Below, in pieces: positions 11,254-22,700 of a DNA stretch of 64,000 nt. Below the pieces are notes generated by a model that was given only the letters and a program-made list of their open reading frames with translations, was not told where the DNA came from and searched no databases. This DNA is from Notolepis coatsorum. Lineage: Eukaryota > Chordata > Actinopteri > Aulopiformes > Paralepididae. The first letter of the stretch is position 1; every line of letters begins with the position of its first letter. Location: the NCBI GenBank assembly GCA_963971535.1, contig OZ020589.1, forward strand, positions 57,314,342 through 57,378,341, given 5' to 3'. The translations under genes were made by a program, and so were the position numbers.

Positions 11254-12131
11254 TTTTACACAAACATTAAATAACAGACCTTATAACAGACCTTTCATTA
11301 ACAATACTATATATAGCCACTGCCAGAATATTGACACACGTATCGTGTGTGGTGAGCACACGCATTCATGCACAATGAAGACAAGATTGCATTGTCTCAA
11401 TCATTTTAACTATAAATTTATGAGCTCAAAGTATGAGCTCACTGACTGAAATGTCCAACAAAAAGCATCAATTGTCTAATAATATTGATCACATTAACTA
11501 GACTAGATGTTTTTGAGGAAATTAGAAAGGGAACAACAACTTAACCCTTGTGTCTGATCAGATTCTTATTTGTTTGATAACTTTGCAGTGATTATGTTTG
11601 TAGCCAATATAATATGTGGCATAATCTTTTAATTATCTTGTATTTTTTTTTACTCTCTTTCATAAATTGTTTATTCAACTTCAGCCCGATCATAACCACC
11701 ACATATTGTTTTTTTTCTCTTTTCAGAAAAGTGGGAGTATTTCATTAAAAAAAAATATAAAAAATGGTTATGATCAGGGCTGAAGTTGAAATATTTATGG
11801 AAAAGAAAGTGGGAAATTATTTCAACATAATCTTTTTATGGAGTTTTTCAATTTAGTCCCCTAATAAGAGTATAATACTTTAGTTTTCATACACAAGGGT
11901 TAAATAACAATGGCAGAGGATTTGAATTTAAACACAGTGAAGCTCAGATGATCTACAGTTGTCCACGACTTATCCTCCAAGGCATCTGCTATATAATAAT
12001 CTTCAGATTTACTTAAGTGTTATTAGTAGGTTACAGCAGTAAGCATTAGTTTGCTCAGTCAATTATGGCCAATTCGTTTTATATTGTTTAATACAGTTAA
12101 ATAAATAGATAAATGAAAAGCAATTTTTTTT

Positions 12132-12133
<2 letters not shown>
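11254..12133. other. Non-coding stretch with a foldback at 11649-11808
   Basis: No coding or RNA gene is seen. The segment 11649-11698 (ending ttcagcccgatcataacca) is repeated inverted at 11765-11808 with few mismatches, giving a hairpin with a loop of about 65 bp. It may be a small MITE remnant. Confidence 0.6.

Positions 12134-12162
<29 letters not shown>
12134..12162. repeat. Poly(C) run of 29
   Basis: An uninterrupted homopolymer abuts the end of a hAT-like fragment. Such runs are also prone to length errors in assemblies. Confidence 0.9.
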
Positions 12163-12246
12163 ACTGTACCGAAAATAATACCGAACCGTGACTTCAAAAC
12201 CGAGGTACGTACCGAACCGTGGATTTTGTGTACCGTTACACCCCTA
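12163..12246 (-). mobile_element. hAT-like element end (truncated)
   Basis: Read on the minus strand from 12246 the sequence is taggggtgtaacggtac, then repeated cggttcggta motifs, the terminal pattern of a common fish hAT family. The opposite end is missing; the fragment stops at the poly(C) run. Confidence 0.55.
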
Positions 12247-12289
12247 ATGTTTCTATAACTCTCTCCCATATAACTCTCTCCCATACCCT

Positions 12290-12505
12290 TAACACCAACC
12301 GCTGAAGTGCCCTTGAGCAAGGCACTAAACCCCCAACTGCTCCAGTGGAGTTGCTCAGTGGCCAACAGTGTCAGACTGTGGTTGTACTGGGCAGCTCCCA
12401 GGTGTGAATGGAACTCTGTGAATGTGAATCAGGGCATAGCTGAAAAAGAGCATCCGTGCTCAGCGAACCTACCCTGGGTAAATAAAGGTTAAAATAAAAT
12501 AAAAA
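12290..12505 (+). repeat. Dispersed fish repeat, LINE 3'-end-like
   Basis: The sequence gtgcccttgagcaaggcac, followed by aacccccaactgctcc and a 3' end of aataaaggttaaaataaaat, is a pattern I recognise as a frequent fish interspersed repeat with a LINE-like A-rich tail. No ORF remains. Confidence 0.45.
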
Positions 12506-12510
12506 CACTG

Positions 12511-12842
12511 CAAGAACAGGCTGAAGCAGCAAGTCATTCAAGTAGATGCCGTCCATGGAAGAACAGTGTCCATGAGGGTAATTCCTTGTACTGTATGAAC
12601 CAGGGAAACAGTGTGTGCTGGGGTACCCTAAGTTTGACTCTGGTTCGCTTGACTTAAGTTTGGGTCACTTCGGTTCCAAGAACAGGCTGAAGCAGCAAGT
12701 CATTCAAGTAGATGCTGTCCATGGAAGAACAGCGTCCATGAGGGTAATTCCTTGTACTGTATGAACCAGGGAAACAGTGTGTGCTGGGGTACCCTAAGTT
12801 TGACTCTGGTTCGCTTGACTTAAGTTTGGGTCACTTCGGTTC
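12511..12842. repeat. Tandem duplication, 166-bp period, two copies
   Basis: The unit starting caagaacaggctgaagcagc at 12511 is repeated at 12677 with two or three substitutions through to cacttcggttcc. It is a recent segmental duplication and non-coding. Confidence 0.9.
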
Positions 12843-13174
12843 CTTGAGATGCCTCCCTCCCGGTCTGGCGCATAACGAAGCCACTTCTTGACAGTTTCGC
12901 TGTAGTCCTAGTCGGTCAGCTTGGGGTCAAACTGTCGAGCAGCAGCTGATAGACACAAAAATAAAAAAGTGAGGAAGAGAGGTGAGATGATGTACGATGA
13001 TAAGAGCACCCCTCATTTCACACGAGTGTGATTTTTTTTTATCACTCAATTACTCACTCTGTAGGTCTACAGTAACAAGCTACAGTCAGCATCCAGTTAG
13101 ACTGGACAGGAAAGAGAAGCAATCGCCTAGCCTGACACCATCTAGGCAATACAATGTGTATCCATGCACCTCTA
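12843..13174. other. Non-coding spacer
   Basis: I see no gene, RNA or repeat structure here apart from ordinary low-complexity T runs. Confidence 0.5.
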
Positions 13175-15243
13175 GATCTATCACAGTTTAGAGGGTCTAT
13201 CACACCCTCTAAACACTGATAGACCCTCTAAACACTGTGACAGACCCTCTAAACACTGTGACAGACCTGACAAACACTGTGACAGACAACACTGTGACAC
13301 CTCTAAACACTGATAGATCTATCAGTGTTTAGAGGGTGTGATAGACCCTCTAAACACTGTAATAGACCCTCTAAACACTGTGATAGACCCTACAAACACT
13401 GTGATAGACCCTACAAACACTGTGATAGACCCTCTAAACACTGTGATAGACCCTCTAAACACTGATAGACCCTCTAAACACTGTGATAGACCCTCTAAAC
13501 ACTGTGATAGATCTATCAGTGTTTAGAGGGTCTATCACAGTGTTTGTCGGGTCTATCACAGTGTTTGTCGGGTCTGTCACAGTGTTTAGAGGGTCTGTCA
13601 CAGTGTTTAGAGGGTCTGTCACAGTGTTTAGAGGGTCTGTCAAAGTGTTTATAGGGTCTATCAGTGTGTAGAGGATCTATCACAGTGTTTAGAGGGTCTA
13701 TCAGTGTTTAGAGGGTCTGTCACAGTGTTCAGAGGGTCTATTAGTGTTTAGAGGGTCTATCACAGTCTTTAGAGGGTCTATCAGTGTTTAGAGGGTCTAT
13801 CACAGTGTTCAGAGGGTCTGTCAGTGTTTAGAGGGTCTGTCACAGTGTTTAGAGGGTCTGTCACAGTGTTTAGAGGGTCTATCAGTGTTTAGAGGGTGTG
13901 ATAGACCCTCTAAACACTGTGATAGACCCTCTAAACACTGATATACCCTCTAAACACTGATAGACCCTCTAAAGACTGTGATAGACCCGACAAACACTAT
14001 GATAGACCCTCTAAACACTTTTGACATGGAGTGCCTGTTTGAAATATAGTTGTAACTAGTCTGCCTCAACAATATTCCATGCATCGTAATTTTTTTCTTC
14101 TCATAATCAGGTATTTTTAATGATAATTTTTACATTATTACATCATTATTGTTATTGTTATTATTAATTAACAATATGATTATGATGGTTGTATCAATAT
14201 TATAATATTTTTTATTTTATTTTACTGCTGCCCCCTGTGCCTATGAAAATGCCCCTGCGTGCCTATGCAGGCACGTGTGCCTAGGGTTGCCTACCCCTGC
14301 TCTAAACACTGTAATAGACCCTACAAACACTGTGATAGACCCTACAAACACTGTGATAGACCCTCTAAACACTGTGATAGACCCTCTAAACACTGTGATA
14401 GACCCTCTAAACACTGTGACAGACCCTCTAAACACTGTGACAGACCCTCTAAACACTGATAGACCCTCTAAACACTGTGATAGACCCGACAAACACTGTG
14501 ATAGATCTATCACAGTGTTTAGAGGGTCTATCAGTGTTTGTCGGGTCTGTCACAGTGTTTAGAGGGTCTGTCACAGTGTTTAGAGGGTCTATCAGTGTTT
14601 AGAGGGTGTGATAGATGACAGTGTTTAGAGGGTCTATCAGTGTTTAGAGGGTCTGTCACAGTGTTTAGAGGGTCTATGACAGTGTTTAGAGGGTCTATCA
14701 GTGTTTAGAGGGTCTGTCACAGTGTTTAGAGGGTCTGTCACAGTGTTTAGAGGGTCTATCAGTGTTTAGAGGGTCTGTCACAGTGTTTAGAGGGTCTGTC
14801 ACAGTGTTTAGAGGGTCTGGTACAGTGTTTAGAGGGTCTGTCACAGTGTTTAGAGGGCTATCACAGTGTTTAGAGGGTCTATCACAGTGTTTGTTGGGTC
14901 TATCACAGTGTTTAGAGGGTCTGTCACAGTGTTTAGAGGGTCTATCGGTGTTTAGAGGGTCTATCACAGTGTTTAGAGGGTATATCACAGTGTTTAGAGG
15001 GTCTGTCACAGTGTTTAGAGGGTCTGTCACAGTGTTTAGAGGATCTATCAGTGTTTAGAGGGTGTGATAGACCCTCTAAACACTGTAATAGACCCTACAA
15101 ACACTGTGATAGACCCTACAAACACTGTGATAGACCCTCTAAACACTGATAGACCATCTAAACACTGTGATAGACCCGACAAACACTGTGATAGACCCTC
15201 TAAACACTGTGATAGATCTATCAGTGTTTAGAGGGTCTATCAC
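13175..15243. repeat. 21-bp minisatellite with alternating orientation
   Basis: The unit is agaccctctaaacactgtgat (21 bp, with 19-bp variants lacking gt, and ctc/tac/gac variants). The array is not head-to-tail throughout: blocks run forward (about 13195-13310, 13335-13510, 13895-14012, 14300-14505, 15060-15210) and reverse (about 13512-13890, 14506-15058). Flips fall at the palindromes gatagatctatc and agggtgtgatagaccct. A 285-bp non-repeat piece (about 14014-14299) interrupts it and ends in the hAT-like ggttgcctacccctg. Open frames such as repeated DPLNTV or FRGSVTV arise only because 21 is a multiple of three. The BEL element is inserted in this array. Confidence 0.9.
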
Positions 15244-16647
15244 TGTAACTGAGGGGTACAATTCCCTGACTGTATTGATAAGTATGGTATCATTAAACCA
15301 CTACCGCTTTATGTACTTTAACTACTGGCCACACAGTACATGATATAGATATGATGAACACTTTCCCACCATGAAACCAAGTCCACACAAATGTATAAAT
15401 CGAATATTTAATATATAGCAAAGGGTATATACAACGTTCACTTAATGACATTTATGATTTGAATGCACTTGTAAGGCAAATGAGTATTCGTAGGCAAATC
15501 AACATTGAATGTCCAATCTCTGGTTACGCAGGAAGCAAGTATACAACCTGGTTCTTTAGGGAACTATAGCGATGGTACTTAATGATTATAGCTGGATACA
15601 CTAAAGGGGGTCCCGCTGGTTGTAAGTCAGTAGGGGGGGGGGAGGTTAGGAGAGCCGCTGGCGATATCCCATCTGGCCAACGATTTCTTGAGAGAATTCA
15701 GAGTGCTGAACACGGTGCCCACAGAACCTTGGTCCACAGATGAATACAGCTGGGCCCTCTTGTAGACGGTAGCTGCCGGTCCACAACGAAGAGACGTGAG
15801 GCGACCTCACTCGGGGTAGAGCGCCGTCTCACCTGGACTCCTCTCGGGGGTAGTTCCAACACTTACCAGTGTTGGCTGTTATCCATGGCATAAATCAAAG
15901 CACCCAAAGCAAGTAGATAATCCAAGCCGTGTAGGGCTCGCCGTCGTCCGGGTATGGTAATCCAATGTGCAGGTCCACTCGTCCTAGCCCAGAACTCCTC
16001 GGATGAAAGCACCACACGTGGTCTGCCCAGCCTGGTTAAGACTCTAGATAACGCGAGGAAACGATGGGGGTACTACTCACTGTATAACTCTAACCGAACG
16101 ATGCACCATACATAATAGACTATTATTAACTTAATAGAAATACGTCCCACTCGACGGTATAGTGCCAAACTATGACAATTCAACTATTAATCCACACGAT
16201 GTCTCAATGCCATTCTGAGGCCAAGTTGACCATACTGCACCACACGTGTATCGTGGGTGAGGCTTAACGTCTTGCCACTAGGTTGGAGGGTAAAGAACTA
16301 AGGGCTAAGGGACTAAAAGAAAGTTCTACTTTACTTGCGCCATATATATATGCGCTGTGAACAAATAGTACCATTCGTATTTCGCCAGACGTATTCCTAC
16401 GCGGAACCGGGGCTAGTAACGACATGTTCGTCGGCACGATTGAACTTGAACCAAGGGGCTTGGCTGCTGGCGCCAAGTTCTTGTCCAATGAGAGAATGAA
16501 ACTATTATGGGCTGTTAGTAGACTAAAGGGATATTCAGTGTATATGTACAAGGAATATACAAGGGATATCAAACGATATACAAATACTATTAAATATATA
16601 TCCATAAATAAATATATATATTCGGTTTAATCTGATCCTTCACAACA
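15244..16647 (-). repeat. BEL LTR (3' LTR of the minus-strand element)
   Basis: It starts tgtaactgagg and ends tccttcacaaca on the plus strand. It contains ORFs of about 113 and 68 codons that also occur in the other LTR, as expected of duplicated sequence; they are not credible genes. Confidence 0.95.
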
Positions 16648-16662
16648 GCCGCCCCCTAATTA
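16648..16662 (-). promoter_or_regulatory. BEL polypurine tract
   Basis: On the minus strand the bases ending in agggggcggc directly precede the downstream LTR, the position of the plus-strand primer. Confidence 0.55.
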
Positions 16663-16740
16663 GTCCCACCTAATTAGCTAAGCAGAGACAGATTAACCGC
16701 ACTGTCTACCACTCAAGGTCCGCTGTAAGGGTCAGTCAAC

Positions 16741-19700
16741 TCACAAAGTCATGGGGTCATGGTCGTCATCGATAGTGTCTGGGAGTCTAGGCAGTTCTAT
16801 TAGCCTCGCCACGGGTTGTGTGTAAGTTCGCCCTTGGACGAGCACCTCAGCTGCTCGGACCTTGCCATCGGCACCGGTGATCACTTTGCTTACGCGGCCA
16901 GCCGGCCACATAGCTCTGGGTAGTGACTGGTCGATAATCATGACGACTGTTCCTTCTGTCAAATTGTCTCTCTCTTTTACCCACTTCTGGCGGGTCTGTA
17001 GAGACGGTAGGTAGTGGAGTAGAAAGCTGTTCCAAAACTTGTCAGCTAGTACTTGACTGTACCTCCACATTCTTCGGCCGTTCGCTTCTTCAGGCCTGTA
17101 CATTGTCTGGGGTAGCGCGGGGTCCAGCCGCTCCATCAAGAGTGTGTTGGGGGTGACTGGGTCGACATCTGCTATATCACTGGAGACGTAGCCGAGGGGC
17201 TTGGAGTTCAATACTCCCTCGATCTCCGTGAGGACTGTCATTAGGACTTCTTCTGCTACAGTCTGGGCCCCAAGCACGGCGTACAGGGCTGTCTTTATAG
17301 AACGTACTTCTCGTTCCCAGGTTCCACCGAAGTGGGGTGCGTTCGGGGGATTAAACTGGAAGTCAATCTGGGATGGAGCGAGGTGGGTCTTAAGTTCTGG
17401 GCCCATAGCTTGGAAGCTCTCTCTCAGCTCTCTTTCTCCGCCTTTGAAGTTTGTCCCGTGATCAGACAACAATGTAGACGGTTTTCCTTTCCGTGATGTG
17501 AATCTTCGGAAGGCCATAAGGAGTGAGTCTGTGCTCATGGTTGGAAGGAGTTCGATATGTATCGCTCTGGTGGTCATGCATTTGAATACAATACCCCACC
17601 GCTTCTCGGTTCCTCTTCCTTTCTTTATATACAACGGGCCAAAACAGTCCATGCCTGTGGAGTGGAATGGCTTGTCGCCGAGTCGGAGGCGACAGGGAGG
17701 TAGGTCAGCCATCCGGGGTATGCTGGGCTGCGCGCGCCACTTTCGGCAGTCTAGACAGGTTCGCTGGAAGCGTCGCACTGCTTCTCTCCCTTGAAGTATC
17801 CAATAGCGACGTCTGATCTCCGCGAAGACTCTCTCTGCTCCTGCGTGGTGTACATCCTCGTCGTATTTCTTTATGATCAGCTCTGTGACCTTGTGTCGGC
17901 TGTTCAAGACTATCGGGTACTTAACGTCATCCGGTAGATTGGGGGCCCTCCGCAGACGACCACCCACTCTGATGAGATTATGGGCGTCGCTCTCGGGTGC
18001 CAGGTGGAGCAATCTGCTGTCTGATGGGACGGGCTTTCCTCCCTGTAGACAGTCTAGCTCGTCGGGGAACGAGTCTCTCTGGGCTCGTTGTAGTAGAAGA
18101 AGTTCTGCTTCTTCGTAGTCAGCTGCTGAAATGTCGGCAGTGGGCTGAATCTCTGGGTGGTGCCACAGGAATGTCTTTAGCTGCGCACTCTGTAGGGTAA
18201 TGCAATCATCTATGTTGGGGTCTGTGGAGGCGACTGTGCTCAGTCCACAGAACATAGGTTTCTTGTTCTCAGCCTCCTCTTTACTCGCTTCCCGTGGGGT
18301 GGGCGTAGGCCACTCTTCTTCCGGGAGCTTGAGGAACTCTGGTCCGTCACTGTAGATGTTGCGACGGGTGAGGTCATCTAGGGACATTCCACGGGTGATG
18401 ACGTCAGCTGGGTTGTGTTTGGTGTCCACATACCGCCAGCTCGCTGTTTCTGTTAACTCTTGAATCTCGGTGACTCTGACTCCCACGAAGACTTTGTATC
18501 TGCATGAATCAGACTTGATCCATGTGAGTACTGTCGTGGAATCTGACCACAAGATTGTTCTGTGCACCGGAATGGTGAGTTCACGTTGGATTAACGTGGC
18601 TAGATGCGCTCCTGCTAGGGCTGCGCAGAGCTCTAGACGCGGGATAGATTGTTGCTTTCGTGGGGCTATTCTTGAGCGAGCCAGGATGAAAGCAGTGTGT
18701 ATCTCTCCTCCCTTCTCTTGGGCACGCAAGTAGGCCACTGATCCATAGGCTACTTCGGAGGCGTCACTGAAGACGTGTAGATCCATCTTGCATGTCTCTG
18801 GCCTCACTGTGGGTGGGAAGTAGCTGCGGCGTATATTGACGCCTGGGAGTGAGCGGAGTTCCGTCTCCCACTCTCTCCATGTGGAGGCAAGGGGTGCGGG
18901 TATTGGGTCGTCCCAGCCCTGGTCCTTGTCCCATAGTGCTCGTACAATCATCTTTGCCCTGGTGGTGTAAGGTAGAATACATCCCAACGGGTCATATTGT
19001 CTGGCGAGTGTTCTGTACACACTCCGTCTGGTGGTCGGTATCGCCGTCGACCTTCCCTGCTCCGTGGTCAGGGGTTTGTGTCTATAGTGGAGCGAGTCTG
19101 TTTTGAAGCGCCAGACTAATCCTAGTGTCATTTCTTGGGCTTCTCCTGGGATGGTCGCCATCCAGGTCTCGCTGCTGGCAGCCTTGTCCGCGGGGGAGAG
19201 GCTGCGCAATACGTGCGGGTCGCTGCTGGCCCACTGCCTGAGATCAAAGCCGCCTTTGATCAGGGAGGCGCGTAGCTTGAGTAGGAGAACCTCGGCTTCT
19301 TCTTGAGTCGAAACGCTTTGTAAACAGTTGTCCACGTAGAAACTGTTCTTCACACTGTGTCGGACCTCTTCATCTGCTGCTGGGTCCTCTGCGACGTGTT
19401 TCTGTAGTGCAAATGTAGCACAGCACGGGCTGCATGTGGTTCCGAAGGGGAGGACTTCCCACTGGTAGATGGCTGGGTGCTCATCTCCGATCCTCTCTCT
19501 CCATAGGAACCGCAGTAGGGGCTTATCCTCCTCCACTAGTCTCACCTGCAGGAACATCCCTTTGATATCCCCGCTGATAGCCACCTTGTCCTGGCGGAAG
19601 CGTAGTAGCACGCCTAGTAGAGAGGGGCCGAGTGTGGGGCCGGGCAAGAGCTCTTTATTCAGATTTTGGGATCCGATCTGGTAGCTGCAGTTAAACACAA

Positions 19701-22700
19701 TGCGATCCTTGCCGTTGTGGTGGACCTTGTGGTGCGGCACGTACCATGATTCGGTTGTCTGATCGGCCTCTTTAATGTCAATCTTTGTCACGTGTCCCGC
19801 TGTGATTAGCTTCTCAATCTCAGCGCGGTACACACTCTCTTGAGCGGGGTCTTTGGCTAGGCGCCGCTCTGTGTTCAATAGATACCGCTCCGTAGCTTCT
19901 TTCGTGGCGTGAAAGGTGGGCATTCCCTCTCGCCTCAGGAGTGGAGTTGCGTATCTCATCACTCCGCCGACTGTGACTCTCTTTGTCCCTTGCTCGAGGA
20001 GGTTTATGGCGTAAATGTCTTCTTTAGAACGAATGTCTTTCTTTTCGTTCTTAAAGGGCATTGTCTCTAGTGTCCATAGCCTCTCGACATGCTGCAGGAG
20101 AGTGGTGTCTTCTTCTGTCACTCTGGAGTGGAGGCAGCTAGTGGCTGCTGTTCGGTTGAGAGATTTAGCGAGGGGGCCTTGTAGTGTCCATCCTAGGCGG
20201 GTCTCGACTGCTGCAGGACAGCCTCTGGGTCCTGTATGGACCCGGTCTATCGGGACTATGAGGTCTGCATGGTCGGAGCCTATCAGCAGGGTCGGGGTGG
20301 CGCCGTCTATGAGCGGGATAGGTAGTTGACGCAGGTGCACATATTTATCCATCAGCTTGGCGATGGGGTAGGTGTACTGTGATAGTCCTATTTCTTGGCT
20401 GGTGAAAGCATTTGTAATCCTATACCGTCGCTCTGGCTGCCCGCTTGCTGCGATAGTGAAGGAGACATTCTCGCCTTTTATCGTCTTTAAATCTCTTCTT
20501 ATTGTCCGAATCGTCATTTGGTTCTCGCTCCCCCGCAGTCCCAGCTGTGCCGCAGCGGACGCGAGCAGAAGGGTCTTCTCTGACCCGTCATCAAGGACGG
20601 CGTAAGTGTCCATGACTTTATCTTGGTAGCTCAATGTTACACGGACTACCTCTAAGAGCACTTGGGCGCCGCTGCTGCTGGCGGGGTCAATGTACATGAC
20701 ACTTGCCTTTGTGCTGCTCGATGGTGCAGGTGCAGGCTTTCTTCTGTTACTGTCGTGTAGGACATCTAGGTGGGCTCCGTCACACCGACTGCACCTCTTC
20801 TTTAGGCGGCACTCGGCTGCCATGTGACTGCGCGCACATCGGTAACAGCGCCTGTTGGACTTTATCCATTGACTCACTTCTTCTGCATTCATCTTTGTGA
20901 ACAGGTCACATTGTGACAGCCAGTGTTCCTTCTCGCAGTACGGGCACACCATCTTCCACTTCTCTTTTCTCGAGGGGGTACTGTGGTTCTTACTGCTCGG
21001 TACTGATTCTGATTGGTGCATGACGGTCACCGACCTTCTTCCATCGTTTATTCTCCTGGGTCCCTCTCTGGAGCTTGGTGTGCTCCGCACGAACGTATCC
21101 AGTCGTAGGCTGCTGACTTCTCTCGCCAGGAAGTCGGCTAGATCGAGGAGGGATGGTTCGGGACCGTTAGGATCACGGTGGTCTCTCTGCCGCCTGAAGC
21201 GCTCTTGTCTGGCGGGTGGCAGCTTCTCTAAAATCCTCTCGACGTTAGAGTTGGCGTATAGCTCGTGCATACCCTTTTCTCGTTGCGCTCCCAGCATCCC
21301 TACCAGGGACTGCACTTTTATAGACAGGTCGTCTAATGAGCGATTGTCTGTTGCTGGGGGTAGGCGGTCAATATGCCTTATCTCCTGGATTACGTAATCC
21401 CATATACATCCATATCTCTGGTCCAGCGCTGCTAGAGCCGCGGTGTATGGGGTCGTAGAGGTGGCATAGGCTAGCGCTATATTGTGCGCTCGGGGTACTT
21501 TCAGGTGCTTCAGTAATATTGCATACTTGTGGCGTTCATCAGCGACATCCACCATCATTGTCTCTAAGCACATCCGGAGCTCCGTGTACTGTGCTCGATT
21601 CTCATAGGTGAAGTCTGGAAACGTCGGTGTACCAATGTATGACGCCGTGGATGGCTGATACATCGGCGAGCGTTGGGGGAGAGGCCTCCTAGGCGAGTCT
21701 CCTCTTGCGCCTCTCTGTGGGCTGGTACCGGCAGGGTACCATGGCCCGCTGGTCCAGGTGCTATTCCTCGGGGCTGGTCGTGCGTCGTGCTCACCCGTGA
21801 ATAGAGTCGGGGGTCTGTAGCGCAGCGCCGCGGGGGTATAGCCTGGGCTGTACTGGACCTCCTGGTCCGGTGGAGTACTGTGCTGTCGTCGGGCTTGGTT
21901 CTCCTCCTCTCCCTCTTCTTCTTCTATCAGGTCCTCTAGATCCTGTAGTCGTTTATTTAGCTTCTCCGCAGTGTATGCTGCTCCTTCCTTGTAGCTGGGT
22001 CTCGCTTGGACCGGTCGGGGAAGGGGGTCTGCGGGGGGTATAGGCTTGGTCTGTTGGTCAAGTTCAGGGTCGCTTGCTCGGTTAGGAGACGCTGCCCTTG
22101 ACTGTTGTCTCGACGAGTTCCTTGAACCCCTGGCGGAGGGAGAGGGTGTTGCCTTGGTGATCAGCTGCTCCATTAGCTGCGCTTGTAGTCTGTCGCGCTC
22201 GGCTTCGCGCTTGATGAGAGCGAGGTCGCGCTCTGTTTCGCGCTGGATGAGAGCGAGGTCGCGCTCTGTTTCTCTTTGGGCACCGGCAGCGGCACGCTGG
22301 GTGTCTGCTCGGTTTCTTGCCATATTCTCTTCCGTCTGAAGGCGTCTCATCTCCAGGCGTATGCGCTCTTCTTCGCTCCGTTGCTGTGTCTGGAGTCGAT
22401 CGCGTTCACCCTGAAGTCGATCGCGTTCACCCTGGAGTCGATCGCGTTCGGTAGAGGCTGTCAGGCTGACGAGGAACGCCTGTGATAGCATCCTCTCCGC
22501 TTCGCTGGGGGAAGACGGTTGTAGAGGTGAGCCGCTCCTGGCTGTACTCGTTGGGGAGTCCTGGAGCTCTATCTCCTCGGCGCTCTCCTCATCTTGTTCC
22601 GTGCAGAGTTCTCTCTCTGTAGGGTTGTCTTCCTCCCGGGGCTGGTCGGGGACTACTTCTTCGGTATTGGCGGGGGGTAAAGGCATGTCAGCTCCCTCCT

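Noticed and set aside
13338-13671. Open frames with repeated DPLNTV and FRGSVTV on both strands
   Set aside because: They arise from the 21-bp minisatellite, whose unit length is a multiple of three; both strands and several frames are open for the same reason.
14014-14299. Complete hAT insertion inside the minisatellite with duplication ctctaaac
   Set aside because: Only the right end (ggttgcctacccctg) looks like a terminus; the left end does not match and the duplication is part of the repeat unit itself.
13175-15243. Possible CRISPR-like array of short repeats
   Set aside because: Units are contiguous without unique spacers, orientation flips, and the context is vertebrate.
16264-16630. 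113- and 68-codon ORFs in the BEL LTR
   Set aside because: They recur in the other LTR only because the LTRs are duplicates; no domain, overlapping on opposite strands.
17201-22485. Plus-strand ORFs of 60-166 codons
   Set aside because: Shadows of the BEL polyprotein on the opposite strand.
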